In this document: positions 33,514 to 41,466 of the stretch, piece after piece | Layout of the letters: every line of letters begins with the position of its first letter | Position numbering within the stretch: the stretch's first letter is position 1 | From: Candidatus Woesearchaeota archaeon | GTDB taxonomy: Archaea > Nanobdellota > Nanobdellia > Woesearchaeales > JACPJR01 | Assembly (NCBI GenBank): GCA_016187565.1 | Contig: JACPJR010000004.1 | Coordinates: 1-64,000 of the forward strand | Length of the DNA: 64,000 nt | Direction of reading: 5' to 3' | Program-made: the position numbers and the translations under genes | The notes under the pieces: generated by a model | Told to the model about the DNA's origin: nothing | Database searches by the model: none | The model's input: the letters and a program-made list of their open reading frames with translations, nothing else

Positions 33514-34362
33514 ATGACATCATTTCTGGAGTCAACAATTCTAGGGCTGATGCTCGTCATGCTTTTGGTAGTGCAGGGTTGTAAACAGCAACCCTCAGAT
33601 CTCCAAACTTGTGATACCTGTGTCAATAATAACGACAGCCTGCAAGGGAATGGTGAAGATGCAAAAAAATTTGATGAGCATGAAGATCGTTCCCTTGAGC
33701 AGGTGAATGTTATGACTACTGATGGTGTTAGTATTCATGGAACGTATTATGTTGTCGAAAAACCAAAAGCCTTTATCCTCTTACTGCATATGCTTGGAAG
33801 GGATAAAGAAGATTGGCATACCTTTGCGCAACAGTTCCAACAAGATGGATATGGCGTTCTTGCCATTGATTTAAGAGGACATGGTGAAAGTATTCTTCAG
33901 AACGGCAAAACCATAGCATGGCGTACTTTTTCTGATGCTGAGTTTGCTGCTGCCCTTCATGATGTAGAAGCTGCAATGGCTTTTGCAGAACAGCGTGATG
34001 AACTACAGCATGTTCCTCGTATGCTTATGGGAGCAAGCATTGGTGCTAATCTCGCCCTTCAATATGCTGCAACACACGAGACAACTATCAGTAATCTTGT
34101 ACTTCTTTCTCCGGGGTTATCTTACCGAGGGATCACTACGGAAGAATCCATGCAACAGTATCATGGACAGGTGTTTTTGGCAGCCAGTGTTGAAGACGAG
34201 TATGCCTATGACTCAACAAAAGAACTCTACGAACTTGCAACCGGAGAAAAGAAATTCCAAGAATATACCAATGCAGGCCATGGCACAGAAATGTTTGCCG
34301 TGACCGATCTTGAGCAGGAGATTTTCGAGTGGGTTGACAGTTATGATAATCAACGTTATTAG
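33514..34362 (+). CDS. Lipoprotein alpha/beta-hydrolase
   Basis: 282 residues from ATG 33514, after GAAGGAA; a GTG at 33502 is in frame. A signal peptide ends in VVQGC (lipobox), so the enzyme should be anchored on the outer face of the membrane. The hydrolase core has the oxyanion strand ILLLHMLGRDKEDW, DLRGHGES, the nucleophile elbow MGASIGANLAL, acid in VEDEYAYD and His in NAGHGTEMF. This is an esterase- or thioesterase-like triad. The substrate is unknown. It follows the DUF131 gene by about 35 nt. Confidence 0.85.
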   Translation: MTSFLESTILGLMLVMLLVVQGCKQQPSDLQTCDTCVNNNDSLQGNGEDAKKFDEHEDRSLEQVNVMTTDGVSIHGTYYVVEKPKAFILLLHMLGRDKEDWHTFAQQFQQDGYGVLAIDLRGHGESILQNGKTIAWRTFSDAEFAAALHDVEAAMAFAEQRDELQHVPRMLMGASIGANLALQYAATHETTISNLVLLSPGLSYRGITTEESMQQYHGQVFLAASVEDEYAYDSTKELYELATGEKKFQEYTNAGHGTEMFAVTDLEQEIFEWVDSYDNQRY

Positions 34363-34573
34363 ATACGGGAGGCGTGATTCGTCTTATCAATTTTTTTGAG
34401 CAAGGAGAGGTAATTTATGAAACCGAGAAGCAGGTTTCATTGCTTACTTTTGAGCTCGACAAAATTTTGAAAAACGCTTGAATCTCTACTCACGGTTTTC
34501 CATATTCAGCAATGCCTTTCCATCGCTTTTGTCTTTCTCCGATCATCAGCGAAAGCCTTAAATAGTTCCTATT
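34363..34573. other. Intergenic region with degenerate sequence
   Basis: It contains an inverted repeat (ATGAAACC at 34417-34424 and GGTTTCAT at 34433-34440) and an SD-led 17-codon frame starting MKPRSRF, which shares its first codons with the gene at 34592. A TATA-like CCTTAAATAG at 34556-34565 serves the downstream gene. No complete gene is visible. Confidence 0.35.
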
Positions 34574-34589
34574 TGTAACATATGTTACA
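34574..34589. promoter_or_regulatory. 16-bp perfect palindrome upstream of the HEPN-like gene
   Basis: TGTAACATATGTTACA lies between the TATA box (34556-34565) and the ATG at 34592. Its core AACATATGTT also occurs in the operator-like palindrome of the MNT/HEPN pair at 40444-40457. Confidence 0.55.
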
Positions 34590-34591
34590 TA

Positions 34592-34953
34592 ATGAAACCG
34601 AAAGTTACAAAAAAGTACCTTGAACTATTTATTCAAAACTCTTTACAGAACAAAGTGCCATTCTTATTTTTCGAGAATCCTACGAATCTATACGACAATT
34701 AGGAGATGCACGATGGTGGATTCTAGGATACGAACCAAGAAATCCTGAAGTGAGTATGGAAATTCTAAAAGAAATGGATATTAAAGAAAAAGTCCGACTT
34801 AACCATCTTAGCCGTTTTAAAACTATTCGAAATGACACCAATTATCGTGGATTCAAAGTTACCGTAGCACAAGCGAAAGAAATTCTAGAATTTTGGAATG
34901 TCTGCTCTGAGGAAATCATCTCATCATTGCTGAAAGAACTACAAAAAAGGTAA
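34592..34953 (+). pseudogene. HEPN-like protein gene with a frameshift
   Basis: Reading starts at ATG 34592 (KPKVTKKYLELF) and stops after about 38 codons. From about 34624 another frame is open to TAA 34951-34953 and encodes RESYESIRQLGDARWW and RFKTIRNDTNYRGFKV. This resembles HEPN ribonuclease-fold proteins with the R-x3-N-x2-Y type motif. The two frames join naturally if one nucleotide is gained or lost at about 34624-34665. An independent GTG/ATG start at 34750 or 34756 would give only the last 66 residues. It may be a decayed toxin gene. Confidence 0.55.
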
Positions 34954-34963
34954 AAACATTATT

Positions 34964-35377
34964 ATGGAAGCGAAAAATAAAATTTATATTAAAAAGGTGA
35001 ATAATGAAGATAATTATAATGAATTAGATATTGAAAAATCTGAAATTTTTTTAGAAAATTTGCAGGACTTCATAGTAGATATAGGATTAGCTAAAGTCAA
35101 TAAAGGAGAATATGAATTTAATGGAAAATCTTATGATATGAAAACGTACTATACTTTATTCTTTGAAGATCCAAAAGATGATTTTCAAATGAAAAAATTA
35201 ACGGTTGAGGACTTTGGCGATGGAAAGATCGCTAGATATGTTAATAAAGAAATTGAGCTGCTGATTATATTTCTAAGTAACCGAATAAAATTAATATTTT
35301 ATTGCGATATGAAGAATCGTGAAAAAACTATGAAGTCATTATTAAAGTTCTGTAAGATTATGAAAGTTTGTTCATGA
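34964..35377 (+). CDS. Hypothetical protein, 137 aa, AT-rich
   Basis: Family not recognised. It is charged and Lys/Asp/Glu-rich, with no membrane segment. Composition is more AT-rich than the neighbouring gat genes, consistent with recent acquisition together with the HEPN-like remnant 11 nt upstream. A beta-rich core (ELLIIFLSNRIKLIFYCDMK) is followed by a basic C-terminal helix. It might be the partner of the upstream gene, but nothing proves this. Confidence 0.5.
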   Translation: MEAKNKIYIKKVNNEDNYNELDIEKSEIFLENLQDFIVDIGLAKVNKGEYEFNGKSYDMKTYYTLFFEDPKDDFQMKKLTVEDFGDGKIARYVNKEIELLIIFLSNRIKLIFYCDMKNREKTMKSLLKFCKIMKVCS

Positions 35378-35437
35378 AAATGCCCGCATTTTCACGTGTT
35401 TGGCTGGTAGTGTCGGATTTCTCTTGAAAAATCCGAG
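35373..35437. repeat. Two adjacent hairpins before gatB
   Basis: TGAAAATGC/CC/GCATTTTCA (35373-35392) and TCGGATTT/CTCTTGAA/AAATCCGA (35414-35437) are perfect inverted repeats in the gap between the accessory island and gatB. The first overlaps the stop of the upstream gene. They could be terminators or remains of a mobile-element end. Confidence 0.5.
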
Positions 35438-35483
35438 CAACAGCTTAATCGCCAAAAACTTTAAATCCACATGACAACTTCTG

Positions 35484-36890
35484 ATGCTTATGGAGCATGC
35501 AACAATAAAGATCGGGTTAGAATTGCACGGTTACCTGAAATTAGAAAATAAGACAAAATTATTCTGTAACTGTCGGATCGATCCGCTTGCCAAGCCAAAT
35601 ACTCATATCTGTCCGATTTGTACCAGTCAACCAGGAGCAAAGCCTATGCTTCCGAATCAGGAAGCAATTGATAAAATCATGTCTATTGCACTCATGCTTG
35701 GCTGTACGATAAACACCAAGCTTCTTTTTCAGCGAAAACACTATTCCTGGCCAGATCTTCCCTCAGGATATCAACGCACGATCTCAGGGTCATATTCCAA
35801 TCCCGTTGGTGTAAAGGGCATGTTTTCTTCAATTGGCATTACCGAAGTTCATCTCGAAGAAGACCCTGCACGGTGGGACCCAAAGACAGGAAGAGTCGAT
35901 TACAACCGTTCTGGATTTCCGTTAGTTGAAATGGTGACTGAACCTGAATTTACTGATCCTCTTCACGTTGATGCATGGATCAAAAAGCTCATGAGTACCT
36001 TGAGCTATCTCAATATTATTGAGCGATCGTCGGGAATAAAAAGTGATGTCAATGTCTCTGTAGCTCCCGATTATCAGCGCGTTGAAATAAAAAACATCCA
36101 TTCCTTTGCCCATATACTTGCAGCCCTTCGCTATGAGATTGCGCGACAGCAAAAAGAAGTGGCAGAAGGGAAAGAAATAACGCATCATACACGGATGTGG
36201 TCTGAGGCACGACAGAAGACCCTGTTTATGCGAACAAAGGAAAAAGCAGAAGACTATATGTTCATTCCCGATCCTGATCTCCCGGTTATTTCATTGAGCA
36301 ATAAACAAATTGATGATTATCGCGCAAGGTGTCCTCGAAATCCTGACGAACGGCAGGCTGTTTTCACCAGTACGTATAAACTCTCTCAGGATGACGCACA
36401 GGTATTATGTTCTGACTTTATTTTGGCAGACTGGTTTGAGCAGCTTGTTGTGAAATACCACTGCGATCCTAAAAAAACTGCGCAGTGGTTACGGCGAGAG
36501 GTATTACGGGTTGCCAATTACAATAATCTTGAACTTGATGAACTCCACCTGAATCTTGAGCATTTTGCAGACCTTATCACGCTTGTTGCACAGCAGAAAA
36601 TTACTGAGTCTGTAGGAAAGAAACTTCTCGAACGTCTTGTCCATGAAGATGTTGATGTCCGTACGGTTATCGAAACTGAGGGGCTAGGACAACTTTCTGG
36701 GCAGGATGAACTTACACAGTTTGCACGTGATGCAATTACAGCCAATCCACAAGCTGTTGTCGATTATAAAGCAGGAAAAGAAAATGCACTCAATTTCATG
36801 ATAGGCCACGTGATGAAGCAGACCAAAGGAAAAGCCTCTCCACAAGAGGTCAAAATGCTTCTCCAGAAACTGGTGGATGAACAACCATGA
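35484..36890 (+). CDS. gatB: Asp/Glu-tRNA amidotransferase subunit GatB
   Basis: 468 residues. The N-terminal LELHGYLKL and the zinc-binding pairs CNC and CPIC (around LFCNCRIDP and HICPICTSQPGA) are typical GatB. EEDPARWDPKTGRVDYNRSG and LVEMVTEPEF carry the kinase-active site, and the C-terminal YqeY-like domain ends at NFMIGHVMKQTKGKASPQEV. GatB activates the misacylated tRNA side chain and binds the tRNA. It works with GatC and GatA downstream to make Asn-tRNA and/or Gln-tRNA. TATA ACTTTAAATCC gives a leaderless start; ATG 35490 is an alternative. Confidence 0.95.
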   Translation: MLMEHATIKIGLELHGYLKLENKTKLFCNCRIDPLAKPNTHICPICTSQPGAKPMLPNQEAIDKIMSIALMLGCTINTKLLFQRKHYSWPDLPSGYQRTISGSYSNPVGVKGMFSSIGITEVHLEEDPARWDPKTGRVDYNRSGFPLVEMVTEPEFTDPLHVDAWIKKLMSTLSYLNIIERSSGIKSDVNVSVAPDYQRVEIKNIHSFAHILAALRYEIARQQKEVAEGKEITHHTRMWSEARQKTLFMRTKEKAEDYMFIPDPDLPVISLSNKQIDDYRARCPRNPDERQAVFTSTYKLSQDDAQVLCSDFILADWFEQLVVKYHCDPKKTAQWLRREVLRVANYNNLELDELHLNLEHFADLITLVAQQKITESVGKKLLERLVHEDVDVRTVIETEGLGQLSGQDELTQFARDAITANPQAVVDYKAGKENALNFMIGHVMKQTKGKASPQEVKMLLQKLVDEQP

Positions 36891-36938
36891 GCAACAATCT
36901 TCAAAAATATTTTTAATAACAATACATTCCCTCTACCC

Positions 36939-37871
36939 ATGACCACAATACTCCTTGCCCGGATGCACACTGCAGAGCATATATTTTTCAGAAGTCTCCA
37001 GCTCTTGAAAAAAGATCTAGGGCTTGCAAAGATCCAGCTGGGTGAACAGGAAACGAAGCTTTTTGTTGACACTACTGCTGGATTAACCTGGGAGGAACTT
37101 TTTCGAGCAGAGGCAACTGCGAATACTATTGTCGGGGAAAACAGAAAGATCCTTACGTACTCTCTGCCCAGAAAGACTGCAGAAACAGATCCAGCTATTC
37201 GAATAAATGCAGAAAGAATTCAAGCTGATCCTGTCCGTATCATTGAGGTAGAAGGATTTGATAAGAGTGCTTGTAGTGGTACGCATTGCGATACTACGGG
37301 AAGTGTTGGTTATATCTTGATTACTCGATACAATTCCTTAGGTAAAAATCGTTATGAAATACGGTTTACGGTTGAGGTTATGTCCCCGCTGTATGAGCTT
37401 TCAAAAATTGCCCGCCAGGCAGGAACGATATTAGGATGTCAGCAGGAGAATATTCTCGACACGCTCCGCAATGTAAAAGCAAACCATGAAACATTAAAAG
37501 AACAATATCGTGAGCTTTCCAAAGAGCAATTACAACAGGTTCCTGTTGTTCATATTGGAGACATTCAATGGTATACTGCAACCTATAATGGTGTTGAAAA
37601 AAAGCTTTTGATAGACCATGCCAAGCAAACAGGAGAGGAAAAAAGTATTGTTTGTTTTTTTAATTGTAATGGCGATCAATGTATGGTTGTCATTGTTTCT
37701 CGTTATGCTGGAATAAGTGCAACAAGCTTGCAGCAGATCATCTTTTCGTATGGAGGGAAGGGTGGTGGAAATGAGGAATTAGCTGTAGGTAATGTTGCAG
37801 CTTTGTATATCCCTGAAATTCAACAAAAAATAAAAGAAATGCTTGCGACAGTACCTTCAGGGAAGATATAG
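36939..37871 (+). CDS. alaX: AlaX-like alanyl-tRNA editing protein with DHHA1 domain
   Basis: 310 residues. The editing site is recognisable as HTAEHIFFRSL (HxxxH) and CSGTHCDTTGSVG (CxxxH), the zinc-binding signature of AlaRS editing domains that hydrolyse Ser- or Gly-tRNA(Ala). A coiled-coil segment (about 160-190) and a C-terminal DHHA1-like domain (GGKGGGNEELAVG) follow. The AlaRS catalytic and tRNA-acceptor domains are absent, so it is a trans-editing factor of AlaX-L type. It is inserted between gatB and gatC/gatA and has its own TATA-like box near 36906. Confidence 0.85.
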   Translation: MTTILLARMHTAEHIFFRSLQLLKKDLGLAKIQLGEQETKLFVDTTAGLTWEELFRAEATANTIVGENRKILTYSLPRKTAETDPAIRINAERIQADPVRIIEVEGFDKSACSGTHCDTTGSVGYILITRYNSLGKNRYEIRFTVEVMSPLYELSKIARQAGTILGCQQENILDTLRNVKANHETLKEQYRELSKEQLQQVPVVHIGDIQWYTATYNGVEKKLLIDHAKQTGEEKSIVCFFNCNGDQCMVVIVSRYAGISATSLQQIIFSYGGKGGGNEELAVGNVAALYIPEIQQKIKEMLATVPSGKI

Positions 37872-37874
37872 TTT

Positions 37875-38135
37875 ATGAGAGTGGTTATGATGACTGAGCG
37901 AATAAAGAAAGAGCACATTCAGCAAGAAGCAAAAGAGCTCATGGATACGTTTCTGAAAGCTCTTGAGCAACTGGATGTACCAGAAACCATGATCATGAAT
38001 GATAAAAAAACTGCCCTGCGTAAACCAGAACTTTCTTCTGGTCAAATTGTTGAACCAAATTTTCGTGAACGCATGCTTGAAAATGCTCCGAAGCATGACC
38101 TGGATTATATTATAACGGAAAAAAAGACGTGGTAA
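37875..38135 (+). CDS. gatC: Amidotransferase subunit GatC (archaeal form)
   Basis: 86 residues. A helical N-terminal half (IQQEAKELMDTFLKALEQL) is followed by the GatC-like C-terminus NFRERMLENAPKHDLDYI, comparable to the linker that wraps GatA. GatC stabilises the GatAB complex. It begins four nucleotides after alaX and ends one nucleotide before gatA. ATG 37875 is given; later ATGs at about 37887-37890 are possible. Confidence 0.75.
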   Translation: MRVVMMTERIKKEHIQQEAKELMDTFLKALEQLDVPETMIMNDKKTALRKPELSSGQIVEPNFRERMLENAPKHDLDYIITEKKTW

Positions 38136-38136
38136 A

Positions 38137-39507
38137 ATGACAAGCATTCAAAAGAAAGTAGAGGACATCAAGACGGGAAAGGTGAAGATCATTGATAATG
38201 TCAAGTATTTTCTTAAACAAATTCGGAAGCAGAATAAAAAAATAAATGCGTTTATCGACCTCAATGAAGGCCGAGTGCTGCAGGAAGCAGAGGATATGGA
38301 TGAACGTTTGCCTGAGGTAAAGGACAAACCCTTGCTTGGGTTATGTATCGCGGTTAAGGCAAATATCAATGTTATTGGGTATACCATTTCCTGTAGCTCG
38401 TATACCTTAACAAACTATAAAGGGTCTTATGATGCTGAGGTTATTCAACGAATCAAAGATGCAGGAGGCATCATTCTCGGGATAACGAACAGTGATGAGT
38501 TTGGCTGTGGCAGTAGTGGTGAAAACTCGTATTTTGGGTATACCAACAATCCAGCTGCCTTAGGCAGAATTCCTGGGGGTTCTAGTTCTGGAAGTGCTGC
38601 TGCAGTTGCCGCTGAGATGTCTGATCTTGCCATTGGTTCTGATACCGGTGGTTCTCTGCGAAATCCTGCATCCCATTGTGGGATTATTGGCGTAAAACCG
38701 ACTTATGGTAGAGTTTCTCGTTATGGATTGATTGATTTATCCATGAGTCTTGATCAGATTGGGCCTTTAAGCAGAGAAGTCTATGGTTCAGCAGTCTTGA
38801 TGGAGGTTCTTGCAGGAAAATCTTCGTATGATAGTAAAAGTGTTGATCGTCCTGTTCCGAGGTACAGTGTCTTTCAGCCAATTGCTGGTTTACGTATCGG
38901 TTTGAGTCCAGAATTGAAGGCGCTCTGCATTGAGCAGGAGATTTATACCATGGTTGAAGAAGCAGCTACAGCCCTTGCACAGCGTGCAGGAACGACGGTT
39001 ATCCCGGTAGCCCTTCCTCATGTTAATCTTGCGATACAAACCTACTATCCATTGGTCTATGTTGAATTTTTTTCAGGCACAAGAAAATTTGATGGTCGAA
39101 AGTATGGAAGAAAGATTGAAGACAGCTGCGGCGAGGAAGTCCTTCGAAGAATTCTTGGTGGTCGAGAGATTTCGCGGGCAGAATATCAGGGAAAATATTA
39201 TCGAAAGGCATTAACAGTAAAGCAGCTTATTGCTCAGGCATTTGCCCAAGCTTTTGCTTCCGTTGATGTGATCTTAGCCCCAACAACCCCACGATTGCCC
39301 CCTCCCATCGGAACACCTATGAAACCAGAAGAAATGTACAGCTATGATGCATTTACCATTCCTGTCAATCTTGCCGGACTTTGTGCAGGGGTTATTCCCT
39401 GTGGAAGGCTCGACGGAATCCCTGTTGGTCTTCAGATCATTGCGCCTGCATTTAGAGAAGATATTATTTTTAATGTTATGAAGGCATGGGAGGAATTGAA
39501 ACGTTAA
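38137..39507 (+). CDS. gatA: Amidotransferase subunit GatA (amidase)
   Basis: 456 residues. The amidase-signature site is complete: catalytic Lys in GLCIAVKANINV, and GRIPGGSSSGSAAAVAAEMSD with cis-Ser and nucleophile Ser, then GSDTGGSLRNPA. GatA releases ammonia from Gln or Asn for GatB. The C-terminus has DAFTIPVNLAGLCAG and DGIPVGLQIIAP as in GatA. It overlaps the convergent HEPN gene by four nucleotides. Confidence 0.95.
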   Translation: MTSIQKKVEDIKTGKVKIIDNVKYFLKQIRKQNKKINAFIDLNEGRVLQEAEDMDERLPEVKDKPLLGLCIAVKANINVIGYTISCSSYTLTNYKGSYDAEVIQRIKDAGGIILGITNSDEFGCGSSGENSYFGYTNNPAALGRIPGGSSSGSAAAVAAEMSDLAIGSDTGGSLRNPASHCGIIGVKPTYGRVSRYGLIDLSMSLDQIGPLSREVYGSAVLMEVLAGKSSYDSKSVDRPVPRYSVFQPIAGLRIGLSPELKALCIEQEIYTMVEEAATALAQRAGTTVIPVALPHVNLAIQTYYPLVYVEFFSGTRKFDGRKYGRKIEDSCGEEVLRRILGGREISRAEYQGKYYRKALTVKQLIAQAFAQAFASVDVILAPTTPRLPPPIGTPMKPEEMYSYDAFTIPVNLAGLCAGVIPCGRLDGIPVGLQIIAPAFREDIIFNVMKAWEELKR

Positions 39508-39935
39508 TATCCCAGGTTTTCTCCTTCTTTCAAATATTTTTCGACAATTTTTCTTTTTATCTTAAATATCTTGGTAATGATTTCTTTTCCTTGTTCAAAT
39601 TCAATTTTCTGACCATAATAGTTTATACTATTTCTAATCCATCGCAATCTGTCAAACTCATCATAGTCAAAATCTTCAAGAATATTTTTTAATAGTTCTC
39701 CGATACAAATATGAGACAAAACTTTATACCCCTTGAGGATGCAAAGAGCTTCTAACACTTCTCGCAGCGAATCATATGCAAGCGAGACGTATGCAGAGAT
39801 AGTTGTTTCATTCAAAATTGCAGTTTCTACGGCTATTTTCTTTATGTTAGCCATCTCAACAAGGGATTTTACCAATTCTCCATCTATTTTGGTTTTCTTG
39901 ATGAGGCCTTTTTTGAAGCACTGGTCTATATCCAT
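39504..39935 (-). CDS. HEPN-domain toxin of an MNT/HEPN pair
   Basis: 143 residues, helical. The HEPN RNase motif is visible as RLRWIRNSINYYG (R-x3-R-N-x3-Y). It overlaps the nucleotidyltransferase gene by ten nucleotides. In MNT/HEPN systems the HEPN protein is usually the RNase toxin and the nucleotidyltransferase AMPylates it as antitoxin. A stress or defence role is likely from family knowledge. Confidence 0.8.
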   Translation of the reverse strand: MDIDQCFKKGLIKKTKIDGELVKSLVEMANIKKIAVETAILNETTISAYVSLAYDSLREVLEALCILKGYKVLSHICIGELLKNILEDFDYDEFDRLRWIRNSINYYGQKIEFEQGKEIITKIFKIKRKIVEKYLKEGENLGY

Positions 39936-40450
39936 TTTATCTTACCTTGGACGGACATGCCATTTAAAACGTTATTTATTAAGTGTTCGTTCTTTAAATC
40001 TTTAACGTCCCTGACAACAAAGAGTTGTAGTTTTCGGTTTAATTTTTTTTCATAGCTTTTGATATCTGGAAATTCTTTCGTTTTTTCCGATATAACTAAT
40101 AAATCGAAATCACTTGTTTCCGTGTCTGTGCCAGAAGCACAAGAGCCAAATAAAATGATTACTGGCTTTAAATAAAAGTTGTTTAAGGATTCTATTAAAT
40201 TGCTGCTTTTCATTTTACAAATGTTATAATAAATCTTCAGGTCTCTGCATGCATCACTTTCTAAATCAGCTTTGTACAAGTTAAGCATTCTCTCTTTTCT
40301 TTCATGAAGCATTCTTTTTTTGACGAGCCCTTTGAGCTCTTTGCTTGCAGTTGCTGGAGAAATCTTTACTATCCTCGCAACTTCTCGCACATTAAATTCA
40401 CGAGTAGGCTCTTCAAAAAAGAGCTTTAGTATGTTTATTTTATTGAACAT
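39926..40450 (-). CDS. MNT nucleotidyltransferase antitoxin with N-terminal HTH
   Basis: 174 residues. The first 60 form a winged helix (REVARIVKISPATASKELKGL), a fusion that provides DNA-binding autoregulation. The nucleotidyltransferase motif GSCASGTDTETSDFDLLV holds the GS and the DxD metal site. MNT antitoxins transfer AMP to the HEPN partner. A perfect 14-bp palindrome (TGAACATATGTTCA) lies over its start, a likely operator for its own HTH. TATA GTTTAAATAA at 40473-40482 fits a leaderless mRNA. Confidence 0.85.
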   Translation of the reverse strand: MFNKINILKLFFEEPTREFNVREVARIVKISPATASKELKGLVKKRMLHERKERMLNLYKADLESDACRDLKIYYNICKMKSSNLIESLNNFYLKPVIILFGSCASGTDTETSDFDLLVISEKTKEFPDIKSYEKKLNRKLQLFVVRDVKDLKNEHLINNVLNGMSVQGKIKWI

Positions 40451-40457
40451 ATGTTCA
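40444..40457. promoter_or_regulatory. Palindromic operator over the MNT start codon
   Basis: TGAACATATGTTCA is a perfect 14-bp palindrome spanning the ATG and the predicted transcription start of the MNT/HEPN operon. The core AACATATGTT matches the palindrome at 34574-34589. Confidence 0.6.
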
Positions 40458-40552
40458 GTATTATGAACACTTGTTTAAATAATTTTCTATTTTCTGCACG
40501 AAACCTTTATAAATCAATGGTAATTTCTCATTCCCACAAGAAGTGATTATCT

Positions 40553-40831
40553 ATGCCAGCACGTCATTTACGATCAAGAAGTTTGGTACGGAAAAAGGTA
40601 CGAACACCAGGTGGAAGAACCGTTCTTCGTTACCGAAAACCAAGGCCAAAAATAGCTCACTGTGGTGTTTGTGGTGCAGCGCTTCAAGGAATTCCAAGAG
40701 AATTACCCTTCAGAGCAGCAAAAATGCCCAAAACAAAAAAACGACCAGAAAGGCCTTTTGGTGGGGTTCTCTGTACTAGGTGTATGCGAAATCATATCAA
40801 AGAAAAAGCGCGTGCTGTTTCAGCTGCGTAG
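40553..40831 (+). CDS. rpl34e: Ribosomal protein L34e
   Basis: 92 residues, basic. The family pattern is present: MPARHLRSRSL, TPGGRTVLRYRKPRP, zinc pair CGVC and C-terminal CTRC. This is an archaeal/eukaryotic large-subunit protein. TATA TTTATAAATC sits about 45 nt upstream. It forms a ribosomal pair with L14e downstream. Confidence 0.95.
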   Translation: MPARHLRSRSLVRKKVRTPGGRTVLRYRKPRPKIAHCGVCGAALQGIPRELPFRAAKMPKTKKRPERPFGGVLCTRCMRNHIKEKARAVSAA

Positions 40832-40930
40832 TCTTTTTATTATGTTATCGAAAAAATCATCTCAGTTCTTGCCGTGACCCTTGCTTGGTGACAGGCAGGC
40901 GAGTGCTGACCAGAGATGGAGGTAATAAAA
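40832..40930 (+). other. L34e-L14e intergenic leader
   Basis: 99 nt contain a T-rich start and a G/C-richer part (GTGACCCTTGCTTGGTGAC) ending in the strong SD GGAGGT. Neither cmk nor another gene, often found here, is present. I see no defined RNA. Confidence 0.3.
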
Positions 40931-41422
40931 ATGTTTGACATCGGAAGACTTGTGGTAAAAATTGCAGGGAGAGACGCTGGAAGTAAAGGCGTTATTGTTG
41001 ATGTTCTTGATAGCCATTATGTGCTTGTTGATGGTCAAGTACGGAGAAGAAAAGTCAATGTTCTTCATCTTGATCCGCTTAACCAAACCATTCCGCTTGC
41101 TCAAGGGGCTTCTCACGAGGAAGTTAAAGAAGCATTTGCTACACTGGGTATAACCGTTGTTGATACAAAACCAAAGCAGGCTCAAGAACGACAGAAAAAA
41201 GTAAAGAAAAAGAAGGTTGTTCAGGAACCAAAGAAAAAGGCTCCAAAGAAGACAACCAAAAAACAAGAGACTGTAGCTGTTGAGGCGAAAGCAAGCAACC
41301 TTGAAAATGCGCTTGGGGAGCCTTCCAAAGCAAAACCAGCAACAAAACCAAGTGATGAAGGAAAAACTCCAAAAACCAAAAAGAAGGCAAAACCAAAATC
41401 CGTAGCTCCAGTATCAGCATAA
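40931..41422 (+). CDS. rpl14e: Ribosomal protein L14e with long basic tail
   Basis: 163 residues from ATG 40931, which follows GGAGGT at normal distance; the in-frame ATG at 40916 precedes the SD. The KOW/SH3-like core occupies residues 1-75 (DIGRLVVKIAGRDAGSKGVIVDVL). The remaining 85 residues are a Lys/Ala/Pro-rich tail (KKKKVVQEPKKKAPKKTTKK), absent from typical archaeal L14e of about 80-100 residues. The tail probably contacts rRNA or is disordered. Confidence 0.92.
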   Translation: MFDIGRLVVKIAGRDAGSKGVIVDVLDSHYVLVDGQVRRRKVNVLHLDPLNQTIPLAQGASHEEVKEAFATLGITVVDTKPKQAQERQKKVKKKKVVQEPKKKAPKKTTKKQETVAVEAKASNLENALGEPSKAKPATKPSDEGKTPKTKKKAKPKSVAPVSA

Positions 41423-41466
41423 TTGGATATCAACTTTTTCTTTTGTTGTTTTACTTCTCGTAATTG

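Noticed and set aside
40862-41266. Minus-strand 134-codon frame over L14e
   Set aside because: It is the antisense of the Lys-rich L14e gene, giving a Phe/Leu-rich shadow.
41139-41420. Minus-strand Leu-rich frame over the L14e tail
   Set aside because: Shadow of the Lys/Ala codons of the tail.
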